Positions 9,443-17,882 of a stretch of 64,000 nt of DNA are shown one piece after another. The stretch spans positions 248,001-312,000 of the forward strand of contig CAVZAF010000005.1 of assembly GCA_963773315.1 (NCBI GenBank), in the 5' to 3' direction. Position numbers and translations under genes: made by a program. This stretch comes from DATKAS01 sp963773315. Its GTDB lineage: Bacteria; Actinomycetota; Acidimicrobiia; Acidimicrobiales; DATKAS01. The notes below the pieces were generated by a model, which saw only the letters and a program-made list of their open reading frames with translations, searched no databases and was not told the origin of the DNA. Each line of letters begins with the position of its first letter. Within the stretch, counting starts at the first letter, position 1.

Positions 9443-10734
9443 ATGGCTCGTTCTCTCACTCATCGCGCGCTCGCGCGGCAACACCTCATCTCCGTCGCGG
9501 GCCTCGTCGGCCGGCCGGTGAGGCTCACAGACGGACCCCAGATCGGCCGGGTCGCGGACGTCGTCGTCCGCTGGGCATCTGACACCTATCCCGCCCTCAC
9601 GGGCCTCGTCGCCCGCATGGCTGGTCATCGCACGTTCGTGCCCTTCGCTCGGATCACCGAGCTCGGATCCGACGCCGTCGTGCTCTCGTCCTCGGTGCTC
9701 GATCTCCGCGCGTTCGAACGGCGAGACGGCGAGACGCTGCTGATGGCCGACGTCGTCGACCATCAGCTCGTCGACGTCAACGGCGTGAAGGTGGTGCGCC
9801 CCTCTGACCTCTACCTCGCCGAGGTCGGCGCACGCGTCTGCCTGGTCGGCGTCGAGACCGGGATCCTCCCGCTCGCGTGTCGCCTCGGTCCGGCCCGCTG
9901 GCGGACGCGGGCTACGCCGAGCCAGGTGATCGACTGGGCCAACATCCACCCTGCAGGTCGAGGCGGAGCAGTCCGACTCGACCGCGCGAACCGCGAGCTG
10001 CGTCGCCTCCGCCCCGCAGACCTCGCCGACCTCGTGGAGTCACTGAGCCACGTCGACCGTGCCGAGCTCGTCACGACGTTCGACGCCGAGCTTGCCGCGG
10101 ACGTCCTCGAGGAGATGGAGGGCGCGCCACGCCAGAACGTCCTCCGCCACCTCGACCCCGTCCGCGCCGCGCCCATCGTCGCTGCGATGGAGCCAGATGA
10201 GGCCGCCGATGCGCTGCGCGACATGCCCACGTGCGACGCGGGCGCGCACTCCTCGCCGCGCTCGAACCTTCGACGCGCGAGGCGCTCGACGCCCTCCTCG
10301 CGTATCGGACGGGAACCGCTGGCGCCATCATGACCACCGCGCTCGCGACGCTTCGGGGACGCGACACCGTCGCCGATGCGATCGAGCTGCTGCGCGAGCT
10401 CGAGGCCCACCGCGTCGACATCGACGCCGTCCTCGTCGTGTCGGACGAGGGCACACTCGTCGACGACGTCTCGTTGTTCGAGCTGCTCGTCGCTCCGCGC
10501 GACGCGTGCCTCGGCGACCTCGTCGGCGAGCCGTGGCCGGCGACGCTCGGCCCGAACGCCTCGCTGGACATGGTCGTCGACGCGGTGCGGTCGAGCCGGC
10601 GAAGCTCGCTCGTCGTCGTGGGCCACGACCGCCGCCCGCTCGGGCGGATCCTGCTCGACGACGTGATCGACGCGCTGTGGCCGGCGACGAACGTCGGCAA
10701 GCCCACCCTTCACAGTGAGGTGGCGGGACCATGA
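9443..10734 (+). CDS. PRC-barrel / MgtE-N / CBS regulatory protein, one frameshift
   Basis: From ATG 9443 (after GGAGG) the product has a PRC-barrel-like N-terminal half (GLVGRPVRLTDGPQIGRVADVVV and a second copy near VNGVKVVRPSDLYLAEV). It then has an MgtE N-terminal helical superhelix (LRPADLADLVESLSHVDRAEL, DVLEEMEGAPRQNVLRHL). After an indel near 10232-10240 the frame shifts and continues with the superhelix end (ARLLAAL-like RALLAALEPSTREALDALL) and CBS repeats (TVADAIELLREL ... VVGHDRRPLGRILLDDVID), ending at 10734. In MgtE the N and CBS domains sense cytoplasmic Mg2+; here they occur without the MgtE channel. It overlaps the Nramp-like gene by four bases, suggesting that it gates or regulates that transporter. 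Confidence 0.75.
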
Positions 10735-11960
10735 CGCGCGCGACGACGACACTGCGCCGGCCTCTCATGCTGCTGGCGATCCTCGGCCCCGGTCTCATCG
10801 CCGCCAATGCAGGAAACGACGCTGGCGGCATCGCCACCTATGCGTCGGCCGGGGCGCAATACGCCTACCGGATGCTCTTCGTCATGCTCGTCGTGACGGT
10901 GGCGCTCGTGATCGTGCAGGAGATGTCGGCCCGTCTCGGCGCGACGACTGGGAGCGGGCTGGTCTCGCTCGTCCGCGAGCAGTTCCCGCTGCGGTTGGCG
11001 ACGTTCTGCGTCATCTGCCTGCTCGTGGCGAACCTCGGGCTCGTCGTCTCCGAGCTCGCCGGTGTCGGTGCCGCGATGGAGATGCTCGGTGTGACCCGGT
11101 ACCTGTCGGTTCCGCTCGCGGCTGCGGGGGTGTGGGCCGTGGTGATGTTCGGCTCGTACCGATACGCCGAGCGAGCCTTCGTCCTCCTTTCGCTGGTGTT
11201 CCTCGCGTATCCGATTGCGGCGATCCTCGGGCACCCCGACTGGACCGAGGTGGCGAGCAACACCCTCATCCCGCACTTCGTGGCGTCGAAGGGCTTCCTC
11301 GTGCTCACCGTCGCGCTCATCGGCACGACGATCACGCCCTACATGCAGCTGTACCAGGCGAGCGCGGTCGTCGAACGGGGCGCAGGACCGGAGGACCTCC
11401 GCGACATCCGCATCGACTCGGTGTCCGGCTCGGTGTTCGCAAGCGTCATCAGCATCTCCATCATCGTCGCGACCGCGAGTGCGATCGGCGGCTCCGGGCC
11501 GTTGGGCTCGGCGAGCGACGCGGCCGAGGCGCTGCGACCTGTCGCCGGCTCGGCCGCCGTGACGCTCTTCGCGGTCGGCCTGCTCGGCGCGTCGTTGCTC
11601 GCTGCCGCGGTGGTGCCGCTCGCGACCTCGTACGCGCTCGCGGAGGCCGTCGGCGTCGAGCGCAGCGTCTCGCGCCGATTCCGCGATGCGAAGCTCTTCC
11701 TCGGCCTGTTCACCGCCCAGCTCGCGATCGGAAGTCTGATCGCGCTCGCGCCGGGCAGCCTGATCCGCCTGCTGCTCGGCACGCAGGTGCTCAACGGCCT
11801 CGTCAGCCCGATCCTTCTCACCTTCATCCTGGTGCTCGCGAACCGACGATCGCTCATGGGAGCGAACGCGAACGCGGGCGCGTTCCGGATCGTCGCCACG
11901 ATCTGCGTCGTGGTCGTGGCAGCGCTGGCGGTGACCGTCACCGTGACGGCCGTCTTCTGA
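10731..11960 (+). CDS. Nramp-related divalent metal transporter lacking the canonical metal-site motifs
   Basis: The 409-residue product has about eleven hydrophobic helices and clear Nramp landmarks (ILGPGLIAANAGND near residues 17-30, LVVSELAGVGAAMEMLG near 104-120). Canonical Nramps bind Mn2+/Fe2+ through DPGN in helix 1 and MPH in helix 6. Here the aligned motifs are DAGG (30-33) and TPY (202-204), so the Asp is kept but the Asn and the sulphur ligand Met are lost. Loss of the Met is expected of Nramp-related magnesium transporters, which take a harder, hydrated ion. Together with the MgtE-N/CBS protein directly upstream (ATGA overlap), this supports Mg2+ over Mn2+/Fe2+; that is inference. 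Confidence 0.8.
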   Translation: MTRATTTLRRPLMLLAILGPGLIAANAGNDAGGIATYASAGAQYAYRMLFVMLVVTVALVIVQEMSARLGATTGSGLVSLVREQFPLRLATFCVICLLVANLGLVVSELAGVGAAMEMLGVTRYLSVPLAAAGVWAVVMFGSYRYAERAFVLLSLVFLAYPIAAILGHPDWTEVASNTLIPHFVASKGFLVLTVALIGTTITPYMQLYQASAVVERGAGPEDLRDIRIDSVSGSVFASVISISIIVATASAIGGSGPLGSASDAAEALRPVAGSAAVTLFAVGLLGASLLAAAVVPLATSYALAEAVGVERSVSRRFRDAKLFLGLFTAQLAIGSLIALAPGSLIRLLLGTQVLNGLVSPILLTFILVLANRRSLMGANANAGAFRIVATICVVVVAALAVTVTVTAVF

Positions 11961-12158
11961 ACAGCGGTCTCGCCGGGCCGTTTGCCACCACCTCGTGCCG
12001 GGTAATCACCCTCTTCGAGAGTGCCCTTTCGTCGCGACTTCGTGGATGGCTGTGGGAGACAACGAAGGGGCCCGAAAGATCAGGAAGGGCCGCGCCGATC
12101 AGTATCGACGGGGCCCCGTTAGGCTGGAACTTTGGTCAATCAGGGAGCATTCAAGACG

Positions 12159-12780
12159 ATGTCGTCGGCCGTTGGTGCGATGCCCGGAGCGCGCCTCACG
12201 GCTGCGCAGCGCAAGCAGCAGTTCCTCGATGTGGCCGCGCAGCTCGTAGTAGAGCAGGGCGCGGACACAGTCACCATGGAAGCCGTTGCCGCGCGCGGGA
12301 GTGAGCAAGGCCCTCAGCTACCGCTACTTCAGCAACGCAGGCGCGTTGCTGCTCGAGCTCTTCGAGCGAGAAGTCGTCGAGCTCGACGAGCAGATCCGCC
12401 AGGCTGTGACCGACGCGCCGACCTTCGAAGACAAGATCCGCGCCTCGTTCACGGGCTGGGGCGCTGAGATCGGCGAGCGAGGACGACTGCTCGGCCGCCT
12501 CTGGCAGGTGTCGGTCTCGACCGGGCCACTGCTCGAAGCCCGACGCAAGCGCGACCGTCAGGTCTACGAGTTCTGGGGTGGTCTCATCGAGCAGGAGTAC
12601 CACCTCGACAAGCCGATCGCCGAGACCGCGGCAGCGATCTTGGTGCAGGGCACCGCGGGCCTGCTCGCAAGCCTCTACTCCGGTCACGGCGAACAGCAGA
12701 CGCTCATCGAGGTCTACGTGCAGATGGCTCTCGGTGCGCTCGACGGCCTCGCGCAGCGCCAGAGCTCAGCGCCGGCCTGA
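12159..12780 (+). CDS. TetR-family regulator, one frameshift
   Basis: The first part (LTAAQRKQQFLDVAAQLVVEQGADTVTMEAVAAR) is the first half of a TetR helix-turn-helix. The continuation AGVSKALSYRYFSNAGALLLELFEREV is in another frame. The break falls in the run GCGCGCGGGA near 12292-12298, where two missing bases would restore the usual AARAGVS sequence; a sequencing or assembly deletion is the simplest explanation. The C-terminal ligand domain is present and the combined length of about 205 residues is normal. I chose ATG 12159 after a GGGAG; TTG 12132 is an alternative. TAGGCT at 12120 may be its -10. The stop overlaps the amidohydrolase stop on the other strand by 15 bp. Confidence 0.75.
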
Positions 12781-13932
12781 CGCGCCGGCCATCACCCGGC
12801 TGCCCATCATCGCGGCGAAGTTGTCGGCATAGAAGCGCTGCTTCGCGATGTCGTCCACCGAGCTCATCGTCCCCTCGAAGCGCGCGAGCGGGTCGCGTCC
12901 GCCTTCGGGGTGCGGATAGTCGGACGAGAAGAGGAAGAGGTCGTCGCCGGCCTGCTCGATCATCCAACCGACTGGCTCGGTCGGGAACGGCGTGAACCAC
13001 AGATGGCCGTGCACGTATTCCGACGCCGGCTTCGGAAGTGCGAGCGCCGGCTCGGTCTTGCGGAACGTGTACTGCGCGAGGTCGAGTCGCTTCAGCCACG
13101 GCACGACCCACATCGCGCCCTGCTCGATGCAGCCGCCCCGCAGCCCGGGGAAGCGCTCGAACACGCCGTCGAGCACGAGGCACGAGAGGAAGATCTCGGG
13201 CGGCATGTGGATCGCCATGTAGTCCTTCGAGCGGATGTTCTCGCCGCCGCCGAGGAAGTCGGTGACCTTGCGTCCGTTGTCGTGGAACTCGCGGCGCATC
13301 AGCTGGCCGCCGCCGCCGATGTGGAGCATGAACGGGATGTCGCTCTCTTCGAGCGCGCGCCACACGGGATCGTTTTCGGGGTGGGTGGGGGACGGCACGC
13401 CGTGCTCGGGCACTGAGGGAAGCAGCACTGCTCCGCAGCCGAGATCGATCGCCTCTTGCACCGTCGCCGCGTTCTGCTCGGGTGTTCCCCACGGCACGAA
13501 CCCAACGGGCACGAGGCGGGGATCGTCCGCGCAGAAGTCGACCATCGCGCGGTTGTGGGCGCGGGTGCCGCCATAGACGAGCTCGGCGTCGTCGCCGAGG
13601 AACTGCGTCGGCGCGAACGTGCTGAACACGAGCTGGCACTCGAAGCCGAGCAGGTCGAGTGCGCGCGTGCGCTCGACAGGGTCGAACGCGCCGAGCGCCG
13701 ACCAGCCCTTGTGATCGAGGAGCTTGTTCTCGAGCGCCGCCGCGGCAGCGGGATCGACGGTGCGGGCTTCCGCGTCGCGCATCGCGTGATCGGCGAGCTT
13801 TCCCGCTGCCCCGAGGTAGAGCGGTCGGATGCGGTCGCGGACATCAGGGTCCGCGTACTCCACCAACCAGTCGGGCAGCTCCATGATGTGGCTGTCGGCG
13901 TCGTAGTAGGTGCGCCCCTGCGCGTAGGTCAT
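12766..13932 (-). CDS. Amidohydrolase-2 family metal-dependent hydrolase
   Basis: The 388-residue protein starts at ATG 13932. The amidohydrolase-2 (ACMSD-like) family is indicated by the N-terminal YYDADSHIMELPDWL (the DxH metal motif), FVPWGTPEQNAATVQEAIDLGCGAVLLP, a central His (FMLHIGGGG) and the C-terminal LFLFSSDYPHPEGGRDP, where SSDYPHPEG carries the conserved Asp and His. Such enzymes decarboxylate or hydrolyse small organic acids; the substrate is not evident. It is divergent from the agmatinase-family gene with 46 bp between starts. Confidence 0.85.
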   Translation of the reverse strand: MTYAQGRTYYDADSHIMELPDWLVEYADPDVRDRIRPLYLGAAGKLADHAMRDAEARTVDPAAAAALENKLLDHKGWSALGAFDPVERTRALDLLGFECQLVFSTFAPTQFLGDDAELVYGGTRAHNRAMVDFCADDPRLVPVGFVPWGTPEQNAATVQEAIDLGCGAVLLPSVPEHGVPSPTHPENDPVWRALEESDIPFMLHIGGGGQLMRREFHDNGRKVTDFLGGGENIRSKDYMAIHMPPEIFLSCLVLDGVFERFPGLRGGCIEQGAMWVVPWLKRLDLAQYTFRKTEPALALPKPASEYVHGHLWFTPFPTEPVGWMIEQAGDDLFLFSSDYPHPEGGRDPLARFEGTMSSVDDIAKQRFYADNFAAMMGSRVMAGASGRR

Positions 13933-13978
13933 GGTCCGACGGTAGCGCCGCGTAGATCCGACCGACAACGATGGCGCC

Positions 13979-14995
13979 GTGACCGACACCCCTCGCCAGC
14001 CCCCGCGGCGCGAGCTCTCCGACGGGATGCGCGAGCAGCTCTCGTTGAACAGCATCGCGGGCCTTCCCACGTTCAGCGGCAGGCCGTTCCTCACCGATCC
14101 CGAGCAGCTCGACGAATGGCAACCCGACGTGGCCATCGTCGGCGCTCCGTTCGACGTGTCGACGACCAACCGGCCCGGCGCGCGGTTCGGCCCACGGGCG
14201 CTGCGCACCCAGGCGTACTTCCCGAGCGCCCATCACCTCGACCTCGACATCGAGATCTTCGAGTGGCTCGACGTCGTGGACTTCGGCGACGCGTGGTGCC
14301 CTCACGGTCAGACGGAACGCTCGCACACGAACATCCGCGACCGGGTGTTCGAGGTGGCTCGGCGCGGCATCGCTCCGGTGATCATCGGTGGCGACCACTC
14401 GATCACCTGGCCCGCGGCGACCGCCGTCGCGGACCATCACGGGTGGGGGAACGTCGGCATCGTGCACTTCGACGCGCACGCCGACACCGCGGACATCCTC
14501 GAAGGCAACCTGGCGTCGCACGGCACGCCCATGCGCCGCCTCATCGAGAGTGGCGCGGTGCAGGGACGGCACTTCGTGCAGGTCGGGCTGCGGGGGTACT
14601 GGCCGCCGCCTGAGGTCTTCGCGTGGATGCAGGAGCAAGGGATGCGGTGGCACCTCATGCAGGAGATCTGGGAACGGGGCAGCAAAGCGGTGGTCGAAGA
14701 AGCGATCAGTGAGGCACTGGACGGCGCCGACAACCTCTATCTGTCCGTGGACATCGACGTGCTCGACCCCGGCTTCGCGCCCGGAACCGGCACTCCTGAG
14801 CCCGGTGGGATGAACCCTGCCGACCTCTTGCGCGCCGTGCGTCAGATCACGCTCGATGCGAACGTCGTCGCGATCGACGTCGTCGAGGTGGCGCCTCCGT
14901 ACGACTGGGCGGACACGACGACCAACAACGCTCACCGCGTCGTGATGGAGTTCCTCGCCGGACTTGCGGAGAAGCGCCGTCGCGCCGTGCAGTAG
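13979..14995 (+). CDS. speB: Agmatinase / ureohydrolase-family enzyme
   Basis: The 338-residue protein carries all binuclear manganese motifs of the arginase superfamily: GGDHSITW, GIVHFDAHADT and SVDIDVLDPGFAPGTGTPEPGG. The last, with its Gly-Thr-Gly-Thr-Pro-Glu, favours agmatinase, guanidinobutyrase or guanidinopropionase over arginase. It would release urea from a guanidino compound in the cytoplasm. Start is GTG 13979 directly after the divergent promoter region. No polyamine genes are adjacent, so the exact substrate, and therefore the gene symbol, is tentative. Confidence 0.85.
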   Translation: MTDTPRQPPRRELSDGMREQLSLNSIAGLPTFSGRPFLTDPEQLDEWQPDVAIVGAPFDVSTTNRPGARFGPRALRTQAYFPSAHHLDLDIEIFEWLDVVDFGDAWCPHGQTERSHTNIRDRVFEVARRGIAPVIIGGDHSITWPAATAVADHHGWGNVGIVHFDAHADTADILEGNLASHGTPMRRLIESGAVQGRHFVQVGLRGYWPPPEVFAWMQEQGMRWHLMQEIWERGSKAVVEEAISEALDGADNLYLSVDIDVLDPGFAPGTGTPEPGGMNPADLLRAVRQITLDANVVAIDVVEVAPPYDWADTTTNNAHRVVMEFLAGLAEKRRRAVQ

Positions 14996-15138
14996 CGGCC
15001 GCAGAGTCGACCACCTGACCTCGCGCCGCTCGACTCGTCCGCCCCGCCTTCACAGAATCGCAATACGCGAACCTGCCAGAGTGCGAAATCCGTGTCGGGG
15101 GTGTGGGCCTTCGGCGTGCGAGCACAAGGGAGCAACGG

Positions 15139-16047
15139 GTGCGACGAATGACGTGGGGTGTCGCGGCGATCGCCGTGGCAGTGGCGGGACTCGGGCTGGT
15201 CGCTTGCGGTGACGACAGTGGCAGCAGCTCGAGCGCGAGCACCGCTCCGAGCGGAAGCGCTGCTCCCGAGACGAGCTCGAGCTCGGGCGGCACGCTGACG
15301 GTCACCGCGAGTCAGCCGGCCGAGGGCAAGTACGCGTTCGACGTGCCGGCCGAGATCAAGGGCGGCACGATCCAGCTCACGTTGAAGAACACGGGCACGG
15401 AGCCCCATGAGATCGGCTTCGTGAAGGTCGCCGAGGGCACGACGGCACAGCAGTTCGCCGATGAGGTGCTGACTCCCCAAGGTGCCCCGATCCCCGACTT
15501 CGTCTTGGGCGCCCCCGGTGGGCTCGGAGCGGTGGTGCCCGGCGCGTCGGGCACTTCGACGATGAGCCTCGACGAGGGCACCTACGTCTACTTCTGCACG
15601 ATCGGCGATCCGTCGCACTACACGGCGGGCATGCTCGGTGAGGTGAAGGTGACGGGCGCGGCCAACAGCGATCCGCTGCCGCAGACCACGGCTGAGGTCG
15701 ATGCCTCCGAGTACAAGTTCGACGTCACCGGCCTGAAGGCGGGCGAGAACACGGTCACGTTCGCCAACAAGGGAAACCAGTTCCATCACCTCGTCGCGCT
15801 ACCGCTGAACGAGGGCGCCACTCTCGATGACGTCAAGGCCGCCCTGTCCTCCGATCAGGAACCCGAGAACCCGCCGGTCGACTTCAGCAAGGAGCAGGAC
15901 CTCGCGGTCACCGGCCCCGGCCAGGCACAGGTCGTCTCGCTGACACTCGACCAGGGTTCCTACGTCTTCCTCTGCTTCATCAACGACAGGACGGGCGGAC
16001 CGCCCCACTTCACCAAGGGCATGCTCCAGCAAGTCGACATCGGTTAG
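15139..16047 (+). CDS. Secreted lipoprotein with two cupredoxin-like domains (copy A)
   Basis: GTG 15139 follows AGGGAG by about seven bases and gives a lipoprotein signal ending LGLVAC (lipobox), then a Ser-rich linker. Two similar domains of about 120 residues follow. Each opens with a strand pattern like LTVTASQPAEGKYAFDVP or ASEYKFDVTGLKAG and ends near YVYFCTIGDPSHYTAGMLGEV or YVFLCFINDRTGGPPHFTKGM. The Cys, His and Met near each domain end are placed like the ligands of a plastocyanin-type copper site. The role could be copper or electron carriage outside the membrane; no oxidase gene is near. It is a tandem paralogue of the next gene. Confidence 0.75.
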   Translation: MRRMTWGVAAIAVAVAGLGLVACGDDSGSSSSASTAPSGSAAPETSSSSGGTLTVTASQPAEGKYAFDVPAEIKGGTIQLTLKNTGTEPHEIGFVKVAEGTTAQQFADEVLTPQGAPIPDFVLGAPGGLGAVVPGASGTSTMSLDEGTYVYFCTIGDPSHYTAGMLGEVKVTGAANSDPLPQTTAEVDASEYKFDVTGLKAGENTVTFANKGNQFHHLVALPLNEGATLDDVKAALSSDQEPENPPVDFSKEQDLAVTGPGQAQVVSLTLDQGSYVFLCFINDRTGGPPHFTKGMLQQVDIG

Positions 16048-16122
16048 CCCCGACCTCTGCCCCGCACGGGCCCGGTGTGGCAAAGTGCCGGATCCCCTGT
16101 GGGGCAGAAGAGGGGCAAGCAG

Positions 16123-16980
16123 ATGCGATTCCGCTTTGCGGCCGTTGGCACGGCCGCGACCTTGACCATGCTCGGCCTCGTCGCCTGTGGCGACGACAGC
16201 GCGAGCTCGAGCGAGCCAGCGACGCTGACCGTGACCGCAAGTGAGCCGTCAGAAGGCAAGTACGCCTTCGACGTGCCCGCCGAGGTGGAGGGCGGCACCG
16301 TGCAGCTCACGTTCAAGAACACCGGCGCCGAAGGCCACGAGCTTGCGTTCGTGAAGGTGAAGGACGGCACCTCCGCCGACCAGCTCGTGAAGGACCTGTT
16401 CGCCTCGGATGGAGCGCCGATCCCCGACTATGTGACCGGCGCGCCCGGTGGCGGAGGTGGCACCGCTCCCGGTGCGACGAACGTGTCCACGGTCAGCCTC
16501 GACAAGGGCACCTATGTGTACTTCTGCACGTTCGGCGATCCGCCGCACTACCAGAACGGGATGCTCGGCGAGTTCACGGTCAAGGACGTCGCCTCGACCG
16601 CGCCGCTCCCCGACACGACCGCGAGCGTCCAGCCGTCGGAGTACAAGTTCGACGTCAGCGGCCTGAAGGCGGGCGAGAACACCATCACGTTCGCGAACAA
16701 GGGTGAGCAGTTCCACCACCTCGTGGCCCTGCCAATGGCCGACGGCGCGACGCTCGACGACGTGAACCAGTTCCTTCAGAGCGACGGATCTGGCGACACC
16801 CCACCACCTGTCGACTTCGACAAGGAGCAGGACCTCGCGGTGACGGGGCCCGGGCAGGCCCAGGTGGTGACGATGACCTTCGACAAGGGGTCATACGTCT
16901 TCTTGTGCTTCATCACTGACAAGGCAGGCGGTCCGCCACACTTCACCAAGGGCATGGTGCAGCAGGTCGACATCACCTGA
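16123..16980 (+). CDS. Secreted lipoprotein with two cupredoxin-like domains (copy B)
   Basis: ATG 16123 follows AGAGGGG. The signal peptide ends LGLVAC and the mature part starts CGDDSAS. The 285-residue product matches copy A along its whole length, with the same YVYFCTFGDPPHYQNGMLGE and YVFLCFITDKAGGPPHFTKGM endings of its two domains, so the pair arose by tandem duplication. Divergence is clearest in the linkers. The conserved Cys-His-Met pattern at both domain ends suggests that metal binding is under selection in both copies. It ends three bases before the palindromic end of an intergenic repeat. Confidence 0.75.
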   Translation: MRFRFAAVGTAATLTMLGLVACGDDSASSSEPATLTVTASEPSEGKYAFDVPAEVEGGTVQLTFKNTGAEGHELAFVKVKDGTSADQLVKDLFASDGAPIPDYVTGAPGGGGGTAPGATNVSTVSLDKGTYVYFCTFGDPPHYQNGMLGEFTVKDVASTAPLPDTTASVQPSEYKFDVSGLKAGENTITFANKGEQFHHLVALPMADGATLDDVNQFLQSDGSGDTPPPVDFDKEQDLAVTGPGQAQVVTMTFDKGSYVFLCFITDKAGGPPHFTKGMVQQVDIT

Positions 16981-16983
16981 GCC

Positions 16984-17090
16984 GGCGGCGCAGTGCGCCG
17001 CCAGGGTGAGCGGAGCACGGATTGTCGAGCGACAGCGAGCAGGAGCCGGCCGAAGCACAGCGGAGGACGGCGACGAGGATAGTACGAGAC
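16984..17090 (+). repeat. Dispersed intergenic repeat, copy 1, with palindromic end
   Basis: The element starts with the near-perfect palindrome GGCGGCGCAGTGCGCCGCC (16984-17002, 9-bp arms, 1-base loop), three bases after a stop codon. Its reverse complement aligns over about 100 bp with 27342-27450: shared blocks include TCCTCGTCGCCG, CGGCTCCTGCTCGCT and GACAATC in the same order and spacing. It fills almost the whole gap between two genes of the same strand. The hairpin may act as a terminator, but the rest must be conserved for some other reason. Confidence 0.75.
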
Positions 17091-17097
17091 TGGGCCC

Positions 17098-17856
17098 ATG
17101 CCCTTCTCGTGGGACTCGGACACCAGCCCGTTCGCCGAGCCTGACGGAGCGCAACCCGCACGCGTGGTGCTCCGTCAGGTCAGCGACACGGAGTTCATGC
17201 TCGAAGAGCCGTTCCGCTACAACGGCGGCCCGCGCCTCGGCCCGACCGTCGTCGAAGCGGACTACCTCGGGCTCACCGACCTCGCCTCGGTCCCGGCGTT
17301 CCTCGACTGGATCGCTCGCCCCTTCGGCCGCCACACCGCGGCGGCGCTGCTGCACGATCAGCTGATCACCGACACGCCCGAGCGCCTCCCCGAGGCTCAG
17401 CGCGTCGACCCTCAGGTCGCGGACCTCGTGTTCCGTGAGGCGATGCTCGACTGCGGGGCGCGCATCCTGCAGACATGGATCATGTGGGCGGGAGTGACGC
17501 TGCGCACGCGGGTCCACCGCAGCGCGCTCGTCATCGCCGGCATCGTGCTGTGGTTCGCGGCTGCGCTCGCGGGCACCGCGCTGCTCGTCATCGGCATCGT
17601 CACGACGACATGGATGCTGATCCTGATCGCGGTCGTCGCGCCGATCCCGTTCGCGTTCCTGTGGGGCGGTCAGTGGCCCGCGGGTCTCATCGCCGGCTAC
17701 TCGTTCTGGGTCGTGGTGCTGGGCTTCGCTCCCTCGTGGGTGGCCTACCAGCTGTACCGCTTGGCCGAGCTCATCGTGCAGGTCGTCGCGCACCGGCGGC
17801 CGCCTGAGGCAAAGGGAGGCGAGGCTCCCTCGCCGCCGTCGTTCTCGAAGCGGTAG
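17098..17856 (+). CDS. DUF1353-domain protein with C-terminal membrane helices
   Basis: The N-terminal half (residues 1-130) matches DUF1353: EADYLGLTDLASVPAFLDW (the TDLASVP signature) and AALLHDQLI (the conserved His-Asp). Three to four hydrophobic helices follow (about 142-225, for example SALVIAGIVLWFAAALAGTALLVIGI). DUF1353 is best known from phage-encoded proteins of unknown function; here it is fused to a membrane anchor and no phage genes are near. A peptidase-like activity has been suggested by the His/Asp pattern only, so I leave the function open. Start ATG 17098; alternatives are downstream. Confidence 0.75.
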   Translation: MPFSWDSDTSPFAEPDGAQPARVVLRQVSDTEFMLEEPFRYNGGPRLGPTVVEADYLGLTDLASVPAFLDWIARPFGRHTAAALLHDQLITDTPERLPEAQRVDPQVADLVFREAMLDCGARILQTWIMWAGVTLRTRVHRSALVIAGIVLWFAAALAGTALLVIGIVTTTWMLILIAVVAPIPFAFLWGGQWPAGLIAGYSFWVVVLGFAPSWVAYQLYRLAELIVQVVAHRRPPEAKGGEAPSPPSFSKR

Positions 17857-17882
17857 AGCCGCATCCGATGGAGACTCGCGCC

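Noticed and set aside
12059..12125. Possible hairpin with GGGGCCC arms before the TetR gene
   Set aside because: The arms pair only partly and the region is GC-rich; a chance match cannot be excluded.
17098..17856. Prophage remnant suggested by the DUF1353 domain
   Set aside because: No integrase, capsid, tail or attachment site nearby, and the domain is fused to membrane helices.
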